This document shows, piece by piece, positions 26,448-37,330 of a stretch of 64,000 nucleotides of DNA. The translations under genes and the position numbers were made by a program. Each line of letters starts with the position of its first letter. Position 1 is the stretch's first letter. The stretch is from Lepisosteus oculatus (taxonomy: Eukaryota; Chordata; Actinopteri; Semionotiformes; Lepisosteidae): positions 2,654,501 to 2,718,500 of the forward strand of contig NC_090714.1 in NCBI RefSeq assembly GCF_040954835.1, in the 5' to 3' direction. The notes beneath the pieces are model-generated. The model was not told the origin of the DNA. It did not search any database and worked only from the letters and a program-made list of their open reading frames with translations.

Positions 26448-28079
26448 GTTTGAACCAAGGACTGATGTTGAGCAAGCACGTTTTTTACTTTTATACTGCA
26501 GCTATGGGTGGTCTCAGCCACGCGAGAAGCTGTAGAGGTGACCCCACTGCGTTAACATAAGATGAGGCTTGCTCAGGCTTCCTCTCGTCTTTCAGAAAAA
26601 GAAGTTGAGGAGAACTGTTCCGTTTTCATTCAAGTGAAGAACTTCACTTCACGTACGGGGCAAGTTTGACTAAACTATCACTTTTCTACAGTATGTCCAA
26701 GTGACGCCCCCTGGGCAATTCAGAGGAGCGGGAACATTTCACAAAATGGAAGGAGTCCACAAAACCGCTTCTGCCAAACAATGAACTAAATCTCTGAAGA
26801 AAAAAACGATACAGTTACAATGATTATTTTAATTGCTCAATTGAGTCATCGGTTACTATCAGCTCATCACAATCTCTGTCCTCGACCCCAGATTATTGAA
26901 GCTCTTCTGCTATTAGCTGTTCAATTGGACCTACTCATCTAAGGCCAATGTAAAGAAAGTGAAAAGCACCCACATTTCTCTTCCCTCCCTGGGCAGGCAC
27001 TGTACTGGGGCTGATGATTTGCTTCCCTTGAGAACAGCCAAGACCATACTGTAACAGCCTGACAGTTCAGCTCCAGTCAGGAGGAAAAGAACAAAATGCT
27101 AGACACATAAGAAATGGGTTCTGAACTAAACATCCTCCCTTGGGACCCGTGCCTAGGCAGAATAGTGCTGAACTCTTGTTATTTGTATACTACTAAAAGT
27201 GTGTTAAGCGTCTTTCTCCGTTTTTTGTTCCTTTTTTTAACTTGCAGCAGTTAATAGTCAAAATGCAAAAACTGGCATTATATAAAGATGCAAGACCTTT
27301 TATTTACACTCATTTGAATGTCTATGCAAGACTTTATGTCCATCATCTGTGTTTATTTCTGACTTATTGATTTTGCGCCAGCCATTCCACGGAAACAATT
27401 ATGAAGAGATGATAAATGCCCTAATGCATTCTCTTATTTTGAAATGCAAACCTTTTAACTTCAGTGCTTTTTGCTGCTTTTCTCTGCGTCACATGCATTA
27501 GTGATGAGGTCACGTTTGGCCTTGAGTCGCCTCTCAGAAAACGGACATGTTAAATACTACAGCAGGCAGGTTCTCAAGACACCTTTCTGACTCAACACAC
27601 AACAGTCGGCCCAAACACAGAAACTACAGTAAGACACCCGACAGGCGTGAATATTAAGACAAAATCTAATAATAATTTAACTGACCGGTCTAGTTGCATT
27701 TCTGAGATGCTGCGTCCGTTTTTCAGGACCTTGACTTTTCAAATATTAGCACCAAGACTCAAGATGCACAGACTGCAGGATGGCTATGTTAGACCATCAC
27801 AGCAAGTCTGTTTCGTGCATTAAAGGGTTATTCGAAAACATGTCATGACATAATTTATTTTCTTTTGGCTAAATTTAGAAAGCAGTGGAAAGAGCCCAGA
27901 AAACCATTCAATGGTTTGAAGGGCAGAATAGTTTCTTATTAAACAAACTGGCTTAATATGCCCTACTTACAAAATCACGAATGACACAAAATGACACTAT
28001 AGTATGTGTTAAACATCCTAAAATTGAGCACAGAATGACTACAATGCAGTCAATCACAGAAACTAAGCAATCTAGAGCC
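26448..28079. other. Gene-free sequence
   Basis: I see no repeat family, exon or RNA gene in this interval. Confidence 0.5.
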
Positions 28080-28515
28080 CATTGAGTGCTGGAATGGAAG
28101 ATCTCTATGGAAAATCAGGATGCTGCTAGAAGTGCTGCTGGATCATCTTCCCTTTGGGCCAGAATTTACGAACCAACATCCCAGTGTGGTAAATAGGGAC
28201 TGTTGGATCTGCAGTCGTCCGGACGAGATGTTGAACTGAGGTCTTGACTACTCAGTTGTTGCAGTCGTTGTAGGGATTGTAAAAGCAGGGATCCTGGCTA
28301 TAATTTAGTCTCAACTTGCACAACCTGGTCTCTCTAAAATGTCCCCCTTTATTCAACGGGTGAAGCCATTTCTCACTTCTCTGACCGGTCTGCAGTGTTA
28401 TGGGGCCCCTGGTGCAGAAAAGCTACATTTGAAGTGGGTCCTTTTACCAGTGAAATGCTTTGGGATGAAGCACGTTATAAATTGTAATTCAGTATTATTA
28501 AAGTTTTTGAAACAA
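28080..28515 (+). repeat. Dispersed fish SINE-like repeat ('GGACGAGATGTT...GAGGTC' family)
   Basis: CCGGACGAGATGTTGAACTG followed by AGGTCTTGACTACTCAG corresponds to the widespread 'ggatgagacgttaaaccgaggtcctgactctctg' fish repeat. The 3' end GAAATGCTTTGGGATGAAGC then ACGTTATAAATTGTAATTCA and ATTATTA matches that family's 'aaagcgctttgagtg...ctatataaatgtaa' tail. The middle is diverged, and the 72-codon frame here is incidental. Confidence 0.6.
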
Positions 28516-28734
28516 ACGTTTCAGAAGCTAAAACAAATAATTGTCTTAAGTAATTAAGCTAATTATAATGATATTATTTTAAGAAAAAAATATTTTTAGA
28601 TTAATTTAAAGAACAAAATACCATTCTTAGAGCTGCTAAGACAATATTCGGCACCTGCCAGGTACTGAAATAGCATGGAATGTATTTTGCAAATACAATC
28701 AACTTTTTGTATAACAGTTTTGCACTTTTACCCA

Positions 28735-29045
28735 ACCCAACTGGTGCTACAGAGCCTTAATCCAATAGCTTTTGCAGGCCATCATTAAATCACCAATTTC
28801 TAAAGACATGGACCAATTCAAGTGTGTTTAATTAATCATGAGGTTTGTTAAATTAAGTAATTTAGAGGTCACTTAGGATTAAAATCGAAGTAATCTTTAA
28901 CCCTCGAGGACATGAGTGGTCTTAATTGAATCGATAACTTGCTTGACTCATCAATAATTTATAAATGATGCCAGTCTCTGAAACCAGAGGACCTGTAAGA
29001 CTAGCTGGATCAGGACCATGACTGGAGACCCCTGCTGTATAACTT
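28735..29045. repeat. Probable dispersed repeat with 'GGAGACCCCTGCTGTA' end
   Basis: Starts ACTGGTGCTACAGAGCCTTA and ends GGATCAGGACCATGACTGGA followed by GACCCCTGCTGTATAA, with an interior rich in TTAATTAATCA/TTAATTGAATC. This matches a common fish interspersed sequence whose ends read 'ctccaggaccagg...gagacccctgctgta'. Class and orientation are unknown. Confidence 0.4.
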
Positions 29046-29097
29046 CATCTGTTTACCGTATATTTACTGAGAGGCACTAAAAATAGAACACGCTATT

Positions 29098-29375
29098 CAG
29101 AACATGAGAAAGGTTGCAAACAAGAGGTGGCCATCCAGTCGATCTAGTCCATTTGATAGTATTCGAACTGATCCAGGGATGTCCTCCCGCTGTTTCTTGA
29201 AAAAAAGTCAAGGTATCGGCTTCAACAGCAGAACTGGGTAGCTTGTTCCACACTCACACAGCTGTATTGTTTCCAAGACTCTTTTGTTGTTTTTTATAAC
29301 GTCTCCCATCTCAACAGCCTTTGCATATACAATACCATTCAGTTTTTATGCATGCACCCCAGCCTGATATTACAG
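29098..29375 (-). mobile_element. CR1/L2-like LINE fragment
   Basis: The + strand reads AGAACATGAGAAAGGTTGCA, GGTGGCCATCCAGTCGATCT, GTCCTCCCGCTGTTTCTTGA, CGGCTTCAACAGCAGAACTG and GGTAGCTTGTTCCACACTC, the standard order of this family's 3' end in reverse orientation. The frame is broken. Confidence 0.7.
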
Positions 29376-30924
29376 TATAAGCATCATGAACAAGCAACGT
29401 GCACGGTTCTTTTCTGTTCTTGTGCGACAAAGGGATGCTCTTGGTTCTAGACACGGCATACCTCTGCATGCAGGTGAAGTTTCACATGTGGCATTTTACA
29501 GAATTACGTTTTTAACTACACTACATTGCGATGAGTTGATTGTTCCATCACTGCAGAGCTGAAGGCGTGTCCAAAACAGACCTATTGTTTGACCAAACAG
29601 ACAAATAGGGGTATGTATCCTATTTTAACAAGACACCTCTCCATTTCTTTAAATTTTAAAGTTTTGATGATGTCTTTCGGGACATACAGAAAGACCTCTC
29701 TAATGTTTCGATTGGGTGTTTGAAACCCTTTTATCAGGCACTGTCAAATCACGTTCAATTTGCAGCGCTTTAATCTGGCTAGTGGGTGTTTTTGCCGTGG
29801 TTAAAGTGAAGGACCTTTTCTGTGCATCCTTCCAGAACCTAGTCCCCAGTCACTGAACCAAGATAAAACCAATCATAATTCTCAAACAGCACTCATCGGG
29901 TCGTTCTGCCCCGTTGAAAAGCCGTTATTGAAGCTGATAGTACTACTACATACTGTAGGAAAGTATTATACGACTGGTGTATTTAGAGGTCTTTTACACT
30001 ACGCTGCGTCCTCGTCCTTTTACACCGAGGCTTATGTCCTCGTCTTCCACAACATAACGTAGCACAAATCCCAAACGCATTTTATTATTTTTTGTCAAAC
30101 GCACAATACAAAAATGCAACTTACTTAAAAACAAAATCAAATGATGCATTAGTGTATAACTTGCATATCTGTGTTTTTTGTGAAGTAACCGACTACTGTA
30201 GTTGTGTTAGTCGAGGCGCTTCTTGGTGGTGAATTTCTTGAAAGGTTCACTGATCATGGTTAATCTGTACCAGCAAACCTTTAATCCATTTGTTTCATTC
30301 AGATATCGGTCAATGATTTCCAGTTTCACTGAAAACATTAGTACAGCAAGGGTACAAATTTCCGATGTTTATTTTTTAATGTATCTAATTAAAACATTTG
30401 ACATATTTGCGGTGTATTTTAACATTCAGCTTATCTTAAATACTGTTTGTATATTTCTATATTAATCTTAAAATAGTTACTCACACCGTGTCCATGTTTA
30501 TATTTTTCATTTGGTTAAATATGAAGTTTTTTTATAGGATTCATTAAATATTTTACTAAAGTCTTTGGAATTTAAAATATTTCACACTGTTTCGTTCAGT
30601 AGAGAACAATAACGGGGTTGTTTTCCTGCCATTCTAGTTCACAGCACAATAACTTTTAAACTAATCGAGAGTCTGTTGGCAAGCACCAGATGAAAACAGT
30701 CTCATACCCAAGATTGGATCAGACTAGTTATGCTGTATGTCACTAAAGTTACTTTAAAGCATTTTGTTTCCCACTCGGATACAAATATTTTCTCTAAAAG
30801 CTCAAATGATATTTTGAGACGTTGTTCCCCCCGGTAAACACACTGTAAATCACACAACAACATCAAGGACAAACAGGCAAAGAGCAGAAACTGATATTTT
30901 CCGCTAGGGATGTAAATCCCAGCT
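29376..30924 (-). other. Start of intron 1 of the LRR gene
   Basis: Follows the GTAAGT donor of the LRR exon on the - strand. AT-rich with no repeat-sized LRR exon that I could recognise. The intron continues at least through this interval; its acceptor was not located. Confidence 0.5.
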
Positions 30925-30930
30925 ACTTAC

Positions 30931-31184
30931 AGAATACTGGTGTAGTACGGGATGTCCGTCGCTTCTGGTACCCGGTCGAGCCCTGTGTTAGAGCAGTTAA
31001 CGACACTTTGTGGTCCCACAACTGAACATGTACAGTTCTTGGGACAGTGATGGTTGACCGAGTCCACCATTCCCGAGGTGAGAGCAAAACACAAGGAAAG
31101 CAGTAGACTGGTGGAAAGTCCGAACAGTGAGGAACAGACGCCATGTTTTCGCTTGGATACAGTTTGTCCATTTCCACAAGGCAT
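30931..31184 (-). CDS. First coding exon of a secreted or membrane leucine-rich-repeat protein (partial)
   Basis: Read on the - strand from the ATG at 31184-31182 (G at -3), this exon gives a basic start (KRK at 11-13), a hydrophobic signal core (about 18-36) and then a leucine-rich-repeat N-terminal cap with cysteines at 47, 51, 53 and 64 (C-x3-C-x-C-x10-C). The cap is followed by GLDRVPEATDIPYYTSI, the usual lead-in to the first LRR. The open frame stops at a TAA only because it runs into a consensus donor: GTAAGT occupies 30930-30925, so the exon ends at 30931 in phase 2, inside the first L-x-L of repeat 1. Such a phase-2 break is common in LRR proteins built from repeat-sized exons (LGR, Slit and peroxidasin types). 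Later exons lie at lower coordinates or outside the window; I could not find them. Which LRR gene this is remains open. Confidence 0.8.
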
Positions 31185-31187
31185 CGC

Positions 31188-31202
31188 TCACTCACATCGC
31201 AT
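31188..31202 (-). promoter_or_regulatory. Two minute upstream ORFs before the LRR gene start
   Basis: On the - strand, an ATG at 31202 opens a four-codon frame ending in TGA at 31190-31188. A second ATG at 31197-31195 is followed directly by TGA (31194-31192), a start-stop element. Both end 3-7 bases before the main ATG at 31184. They matter only if transcription starts upstream of 31202, which is likely but not shown. Start-stop uORFs are known to stall ribosomes and lower translation of the main frame. Confidence 0.5.
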
Positions 31203-33837
31203 CGCCACTGAGGTTGCTAATCTCTCGGTCGAACTGGGGGGAAAAGTTTCTTCTTTCGGTTGTTTGCATGAATATCATTGAAACCTCCTTCCCCCCCCGA
31301 TTCGAAAACCTTCCTTATTTGAGTGTACCAATTCCTCTGGAAAAAAAAAGTTTTGAAACTCCTCTGCTAAGTTCTCAGGAAACTTCCTTCTCTGTTTGCT
31401 TTCGAACTCTGCAATGCCATGTTTTCAACACTAGGGTTTCTTGCAGGGAAAACTTCTTGAGGTTTTGGGAGTTCACTAACGAGACGAATAATCCCTCAGC
31501 CCTGAGATGCTGTATAATTTTGTTCCGTATGAACGCTGTTGTATTGTAGCCCATTAACTGCGCGTAAAAATAAATCAGATCAAAACGTTCTTCTCCTTTA
31601 TTTGGAGACACAAACATCAATAGCTGCAGCTGCACCTACTGTACATTAAATCGTTTTGCAACTACTAAGTAATTTTAATACAGGGTACGCTTATTTTTAA
31701 AACGAAAATGTCTGGTTATGCCTGGTTACAAGGTCACGTCAATTTGTGCTACTTTGTTGTAATTCCTTTCTATTATTGAAAATAGTCCGTTTGAGAATGT
31801 ATATCCAATGCAGAAAGCTCCTATTATTTTTTTATACAACTAAACGAAATAAAAGAGGGATCTTTTTCTCGAATAAATGTAGACGTCCGTATAAATATGT
31901 AGAGTTTACAATAATGTTTAACTTTAAAGAAGTATGACAAGGATATACCGTACATTGTTACTGATATTTCTTTTTAGAATAGTTTAATATACACTTAATC
32001 AGTCCAGGTCTTTAACACAGTAAATGTTAAATATCCTTATTTTTAGATACATTGTTACAGACAGGCAGTAGTAGGATTCTGTTTTTCATTGTCCAAACAA
32101 AAACATTTACAGAAAGTGAAGTTTATTTTCATCATAGCTGGCGAAAAGTAAAGGGAAAATATAAATATTGAATGGATAAACATCTTAAACCAAATAGACT
32201 GATGTTTTGTATAGCTTCAATGTTCTGATAGCTTGCACCGTCTTTAATGCTTTGCATATACTGTATATTTTCATGGTTGAGATTGTGATATTGTATTAAA
32301 TATCCAGAATTAAACAATATTCCAAACTTAGTCCTATCTCTAAACCTTCTCTAAAGTATGTAGGATTCAAGATACTTCATTTATAATAAGACTCTGGAGG
32401 ACAGGTCATGAATTTCAAATCTCTGGCTTGTTCTTTGATGACTAGATAGCATTTTATATTAGGATATACCCCTCATATCTTGCACTTTCATAGTAAAAGA
32501 TTGTATTTTGATGAGAGATTTTGGTGCCAGCCTTGAATTCAAATTAGAAGCCTCTTGCCAACAGTAAGGCATATCATTACACTGTCTGAATAACATGGCT
32601 ATACATACAGTACTGAAGCTATTGTAGCCAAATTGCTTAAAGAAAGTTTAATACAGTGTGTACAATTTAGCTACGTTGAAGAGTATGTTTGTTTTGACAG
32701 GGGAAAACAACTTAGCAAATTTCAAATTTCTTCTATAAATGATCCCTTAGAATTCCAGAGGTTTTCCTTATTATTTATTTCAGTTGCAATTTGGCTCTCC
32801 AGCTAAGGAGATGAAAGGTACAATTTACACGAAAAGCAAACATAAAAGAAAATAGATCAAAGCCAAATACAGTCTAATTTTAAATTGTTCAGAATCGGTG
32901 TTCCCTAACCAGACAGAAGCATTCAGCATCTCAGAAAGTGCAAAATACTATTATCCTAAAAGCAACCTGCTGTTCCATTATCCTTATTATACCCCAAAAC
33001 AAATCAGTCTTCTTAATACCATTGGTGTGTGCCAGTATCAATGAGGTACTTTCCTGTGGCTGTTTCCATTCTATAAGTACTTTTCTTTATAAAGAACAGA
33101 AGAAAGGCTGTAAATTAGCGGGTATTTGGCCCATTTGGTTCATTGGTTGAACAGTCTTCTGAATGAGCAACTACCTGACCTAGATAAGTATTGAATACAA
33201 TAAAACCGTGGAAGAGAATAGCTCTACCAATGTCTTTTGTTCACCAGCCTTCTCCCTGTGATTGAGTGCATTGTTTTAGTTCTGTTCCATTGGTACTCTC
33301 TCATTAAAAAAAAAACACTAAGACTCGCATCTCCTCGAAACCGTTTGCTTTCACACTCCCAAAGGTTTTATCTTTACTAATTGTTATACCTGACAAGCTG
33401 ACTCCGAAAGAGGGAGAAAAAAAAACACTTCAAATTAAGCAAATCACTAAAAAAAAACACGACTCTGAAAAGTACAAATAAGACAAAAGGGATTTGCTCA
33501 TTGTTGTGTGAACATGGTATACTGTACAAGACATTGCAAAGCATTAATCCTCAATAAGTTATTCATTTTATTTTCGCTCCTCCCCCTCAGAATTGAGGAA
33601 ACTGTGCTGCCAGCTCAATTCTGGAATGACCATGTGACAGCAAGCAGGCAGCTGTAACCGAACTGTGCTTCCTCTCATGAATGCAGCACTTAAGTTAATT
33701 TAAAAGACAAATACAAATGTACACTCTTTTGAAATACAGCCACCAAAGAAATAGTGTACTTGTGTAAGCATATGTCAATTTGTTGTTAATAGGTGTGTGA
33801 CAGGCAGGGATATTTGGCTGTTGTAGAGGAACACAAG
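31203..33837. other. Upstream flank of the LRR gene
   Basis: The first 100 bases are CpG-containing and probably hold the LRR 5' UTR and core promoter, but no clean TATA box or initiator was found. The 140-codon + frame at 31127-31549 is antisense to the LRR exon and has no domain. The rest is AT-rich with no recognised element. Confidence 0.45.
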
Positions 33838-34190
33838 GAGCTGCACGATGGCGTGATGGTGAGCGTTGCTGTCTCCAGTGTTGGGGCCCTGGGTTCAGCT
33901 CTGGCCCCGTAGTCCTGTCTGGCTGGAGTTTGTACTGTATGTCCTCCCCTTGTCCCGCATGGCTTTCCTCCAGGCGCTCAAGATTCCCACATTCTGGACA
34001 TAGTGGTAAGGTCAAGTGGGTTCTGGGGAAATCGGCCCGGGTGCGAGTGTGACCGTGTCTCTGTCTGGGCCTGTCCTGCGATGGACTGGCGTCCCTTCCA
34101 GGGTGTACCCCGCTTCGCACCAGTTGCTTATCAGGATCCCCAGCCGCCCGGTGTTGTAAAAGCAGTTAGAAAACGGACGAATGGATAAGA
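33838..34190 (+). repeat. V-SINE-type element, full length
   Basis: The head GCTGCACGATGGCGTGATGG leads to CCTGGGTTCAGCTCTGG (B-box region), GCTGGAGTTTGTACTGTATG, CTGCGATGGACTGGCGTCCC, AGGGTGTACCCCGC and a GAAAACGGACGAATGGATAA end. It keeps more CpG than the other copies, so it may be one of the youngest here. The 141-codon reverse frame over it is incidental. Confidence 0.85.
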
Positions 34191-36949
34191 AAACAAAGTA
34201 AGTATATTACGTACTTTATTACGTTAATTACGTATTTAATGCAGACTTCCTTGCATGAATGCAAATACATTCATATTCATCGAACTAAAAACGAGTGCTT
34301 TAAGCTGCGGTTTCTATTGTGATATGTAGTGATTCATAATTATTTTTCATCTGCCCTATGTACCTCTCAAGGTTGAAGATCTTGCCTCCGTTTGATCTTT
34401 GTGTTATCATTTCTCAACCTTGAGTTGTGCTTTGAAATCAAAGAAAGGCTCCTGCAGTATTAATGTGGATATGAGTAACACATAACACCAGACATTTGTT
34501 TTTGCATTTGGATGGAAGTTTTTTTACAGACGCTACATTCAAACACACACTGAACACTAGGGGGAGCATCTTCCTCAGACTGTCCTGTACAGACGATCCA
34601 CACCAGGAGTAGGCAGTTCTATAGGCTGGAGTGCTGGAGGACAAGCATGTGACTAAGATCAAATAAACTGCTTTTTCATGTCATAAACAATCGCTCGTTT
34701 TAAAGCATCTCTAAACCCTGCAGGATTCAGGTTCTCTTAAGGCACTTGATCTACGTTTTTTTTTAAAATGAGCATCCTGAGTCATCTGTAATTAATAATA
34801 GGAGTTTTTTTAAAGCTGGTCAGTATGGCTTTATATACAGTATATCTTAACCAATCACAGATCAATAGTAAGCAAAGTGACTACAAGACATGAAGTGCTT
34901 TGAGTATCACATCGTCTACCTACAGTACTGTATTTAAAAACGATTTTAAATAAAAAATGTGCCCCAAGCAAGCACACTCATTAATATTTACTTGCACTCC
35001 TCAACAGTTAATACTACTGCTGCTCCTTCCTACTACAGTTTAAACCAATAATAAAATTCTGATTTATGTACGGATCCTTTCTGTGTAATTTATTGTGCAT
35101 TTATTGAACACTCAGAAACACTGAGAGTGAACATTGTCTATGGAATGTGAACTGAGCCAAGTAGTTCAATATCCTTGTATTTCTGTTAGTATAGCCTGTC
35201 TGTTATGTGTCAAGCTTTGAAAAGCCAGAGGCAAGTTTGTGAATCAATGATAGGACATCTTTCTGACCTGCGCAAGTGTGTATTTTTCATAATCAACACC
35301 ACCACACACTTCAGTATCTACATCTACAGTGGCCACACAAGTGCCAGCCTGTAGTTTTGCTTGTGTTGGACAGTTTCCATTCTGGGATTGTGGCCACCAA
35401 TTCCATACTTCACCAACTTCTGTCGTGGTTTTGATTCTTTTATTTGTACCAAAAAATAACACTGAAGCACATTTTGGGATTTCAGCTGGTCTGCACAAAG
35501 AGCTCTGTGTTTGGATTATAAAGCGACACTTTCTCTGTTTTTTGTTTATCCTCCCCTGTCTGTGTCTTTCTTTATTTTCAGGACATACAGTAGGTGCCTC
35601 ACATAATTATTCAATTAACATGCTACGGAAGGGAAGTGTGACTCATGCCTACTGCAGACTATTACCAAGCTGTTGAATTTTGCTATATGTGATATTTGTC
35701 ATGGTGCCTAATTGGCAGTATGAAATACTTTGTAATAACACCCTCTTTCACAGCAACCACAGAGACGTCTCTCCAGTATGCAGTTATACCGTACTTCAAT
35801 CCAGCTCATTCCACTAGTGTCCTTAAGTATAACTGTCTGGATGTATAATGGGTCAGTGCACGACACTGATTCAGATTTGACCTGGACTGACATGAGTGGC
35901 TTATGCCATGCAGGGACAGATATCACTGTGTTTAAAGATCACAAGTTATGTTGAAATGGAACTTGTAGCAATATTCTGGAATGAATAAGAACCCAAGTAT
36001 TGGATGAATAGAAAACTGGACTGGGGTTGAGCAAGGAGGGCATACTCAGGTAATGAGATGCAGGCTAGTTGCTGACTGAGAAAGATGAGTGTAGTGTACC
36101 AGAGCAGACAGGCAGACATGGTTCTGTGGCCAGCTAGGGACACAGGGAAAATCCAGTGTTCAAAGTCGAAGTTCAGATCCAAATCCAGTGCCAGATAGAA
36201 ATAAGCAGAAAACAAGCCAGGAGATTGAGGAGACAGAGTTGAGAAAAACACTCTGCAGACAAACAAAGCCGAAAGGTGATCCCCAAGATACAGGGTGCTG
36301 AACCAGCACAGCTAGGGGGACAACTAGGAAAGAGGAATTGAAGGGCTCAGAGTTGAAACTCAAAGCAGAGTCTGAGCAGCCCTCAGATATCCCCCCCGTC
36401 ACCTGGACAGGCGAGATGATAATTACCTCCAGGTGATTCGGAACTGTTGTCAGTTGGTGTCCATGGCAACCGGCCACAGTGACAGGTGAGTGTGCAGTTA
36501 AACACTAGTCAGTGTGGCAGCAAAGAACACATTCCCCCGAAGAGGAAGCAAATGAATGACTAGAAAGCAGTGACCCAAATAGTTAAATACTGTAAATCAG
36601 TTAAGAAAACCGACAATATTGAAGTACAAGCAGTGACAGAAAGGTAGCTTTGTTTTAGCCAGGTAAAATAATGACAATGATCATGCATATTTGAGTATTA
36701 CAAACATTGTTTTTTGTTTTTATGGTTGCACCCAAAAACATTTCCCAAAACTACTACAAAGGCTATGTTTTGCTGCTTCTTTCCCTTAGCTGAAATGATG
36801 TTCATTAAAGATTCTGTTCCATGAGCTTGTCAGGAAGAAACACACTTGTAAGCCAACACTGAAAAGACAGACATCGAATTTTGAGAAGTGCAAAATCAAT
36901 ACGTGGGTACTCATTGAGATAAAAGGTAGTGTTTGACAGAAAAAAAAAG
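34191..36949. other. Gene-free sequence with a purine-rich block
   Basis: From about 35.95 to 36.40 kb the + strand is markedly purine-rich (AGCAGACAGGCAGACATGG, GGAGACAGAGTTGAG), followed by GTCACCTGGACAGG and CCATGGCAACCGG. The style resembles internal regions of fish dispersed repeats but I cannot assign a family. No exon. Confidence 0.4.
36457..36470. promoter_or_regulatory. RFX (X-box)-like palindrome GTGTCCATGGCAAC
   Basis: Matches the RFX half-site arrangement GTNRCC-AT-RGYAAC except at one purine position. A single match in 64 kb is weak evidence; it also lies in a block that may itself be a repeat. Confidence 0.2.
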
Positions 36950-37330
36950 GATTGTTGTGCCTTGTTGTGTCAAATAGAAGCAGTCATCTCCACTATAGAA
37001 ATCCAGATGACTTTCAATCGAGTGCCAAAAAGCAATTTACCTGTAAATGATTTACCTGCTATTAGACATCTGCAATATCTGTCAGTCCTGGTTAGGAAAT
37101 CCCAGGATTCATTTAAAAAGTGTTTTGGAACAGCAGTAATAGTTCTCCAACAGATATGTAAGACCTCATTTATAATATTGTGCAAAATTGTGGTCAACCC
37201 CTAACAAAAAAGGACATTCATAATCTAAATAAGGTTCCAAAAAGTGTTACCAGAATATGTTTCTTACTTGAAATTTAGGACGCAGATAGAGATTTCAGGA
37301 TACTTATATTGTTAGCCTAGAACAGAATAT
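36950..37330 (+). mobile_element. LINE reverse-transcriptase ORF remnant (CR1/L2/Jockey-like), sense orientation
   Basis: Near 37155-37260 one frame gives VRPHL, a stop, YCAKLWSTPNKKG and then S-K-x-G-S-K-K-C-Y-Q-N. This is a recognisable form of the (V/I)RP-x-LEY-C-x-x-(V/L)WSP block followed by the L-x-x-VQ-x-x-x-T-R block seen C-terminal to the catalytic domain in CR1/L2-type ORF2. Several stops make it non-functional. Confidence 0.65.

Noticed and set aside
31127..31549. 140-codon + frame overlapping the LRR exon
   Set aside because: It lies antisense to the better supported LRR exon and its promoter, with no domain.
33695..34120. 141-codon - frame
   Set aside because: It lies almost wholly over a V-SINE; the translation is the reverse of the SINE core and recurs in part in other SINE copies.
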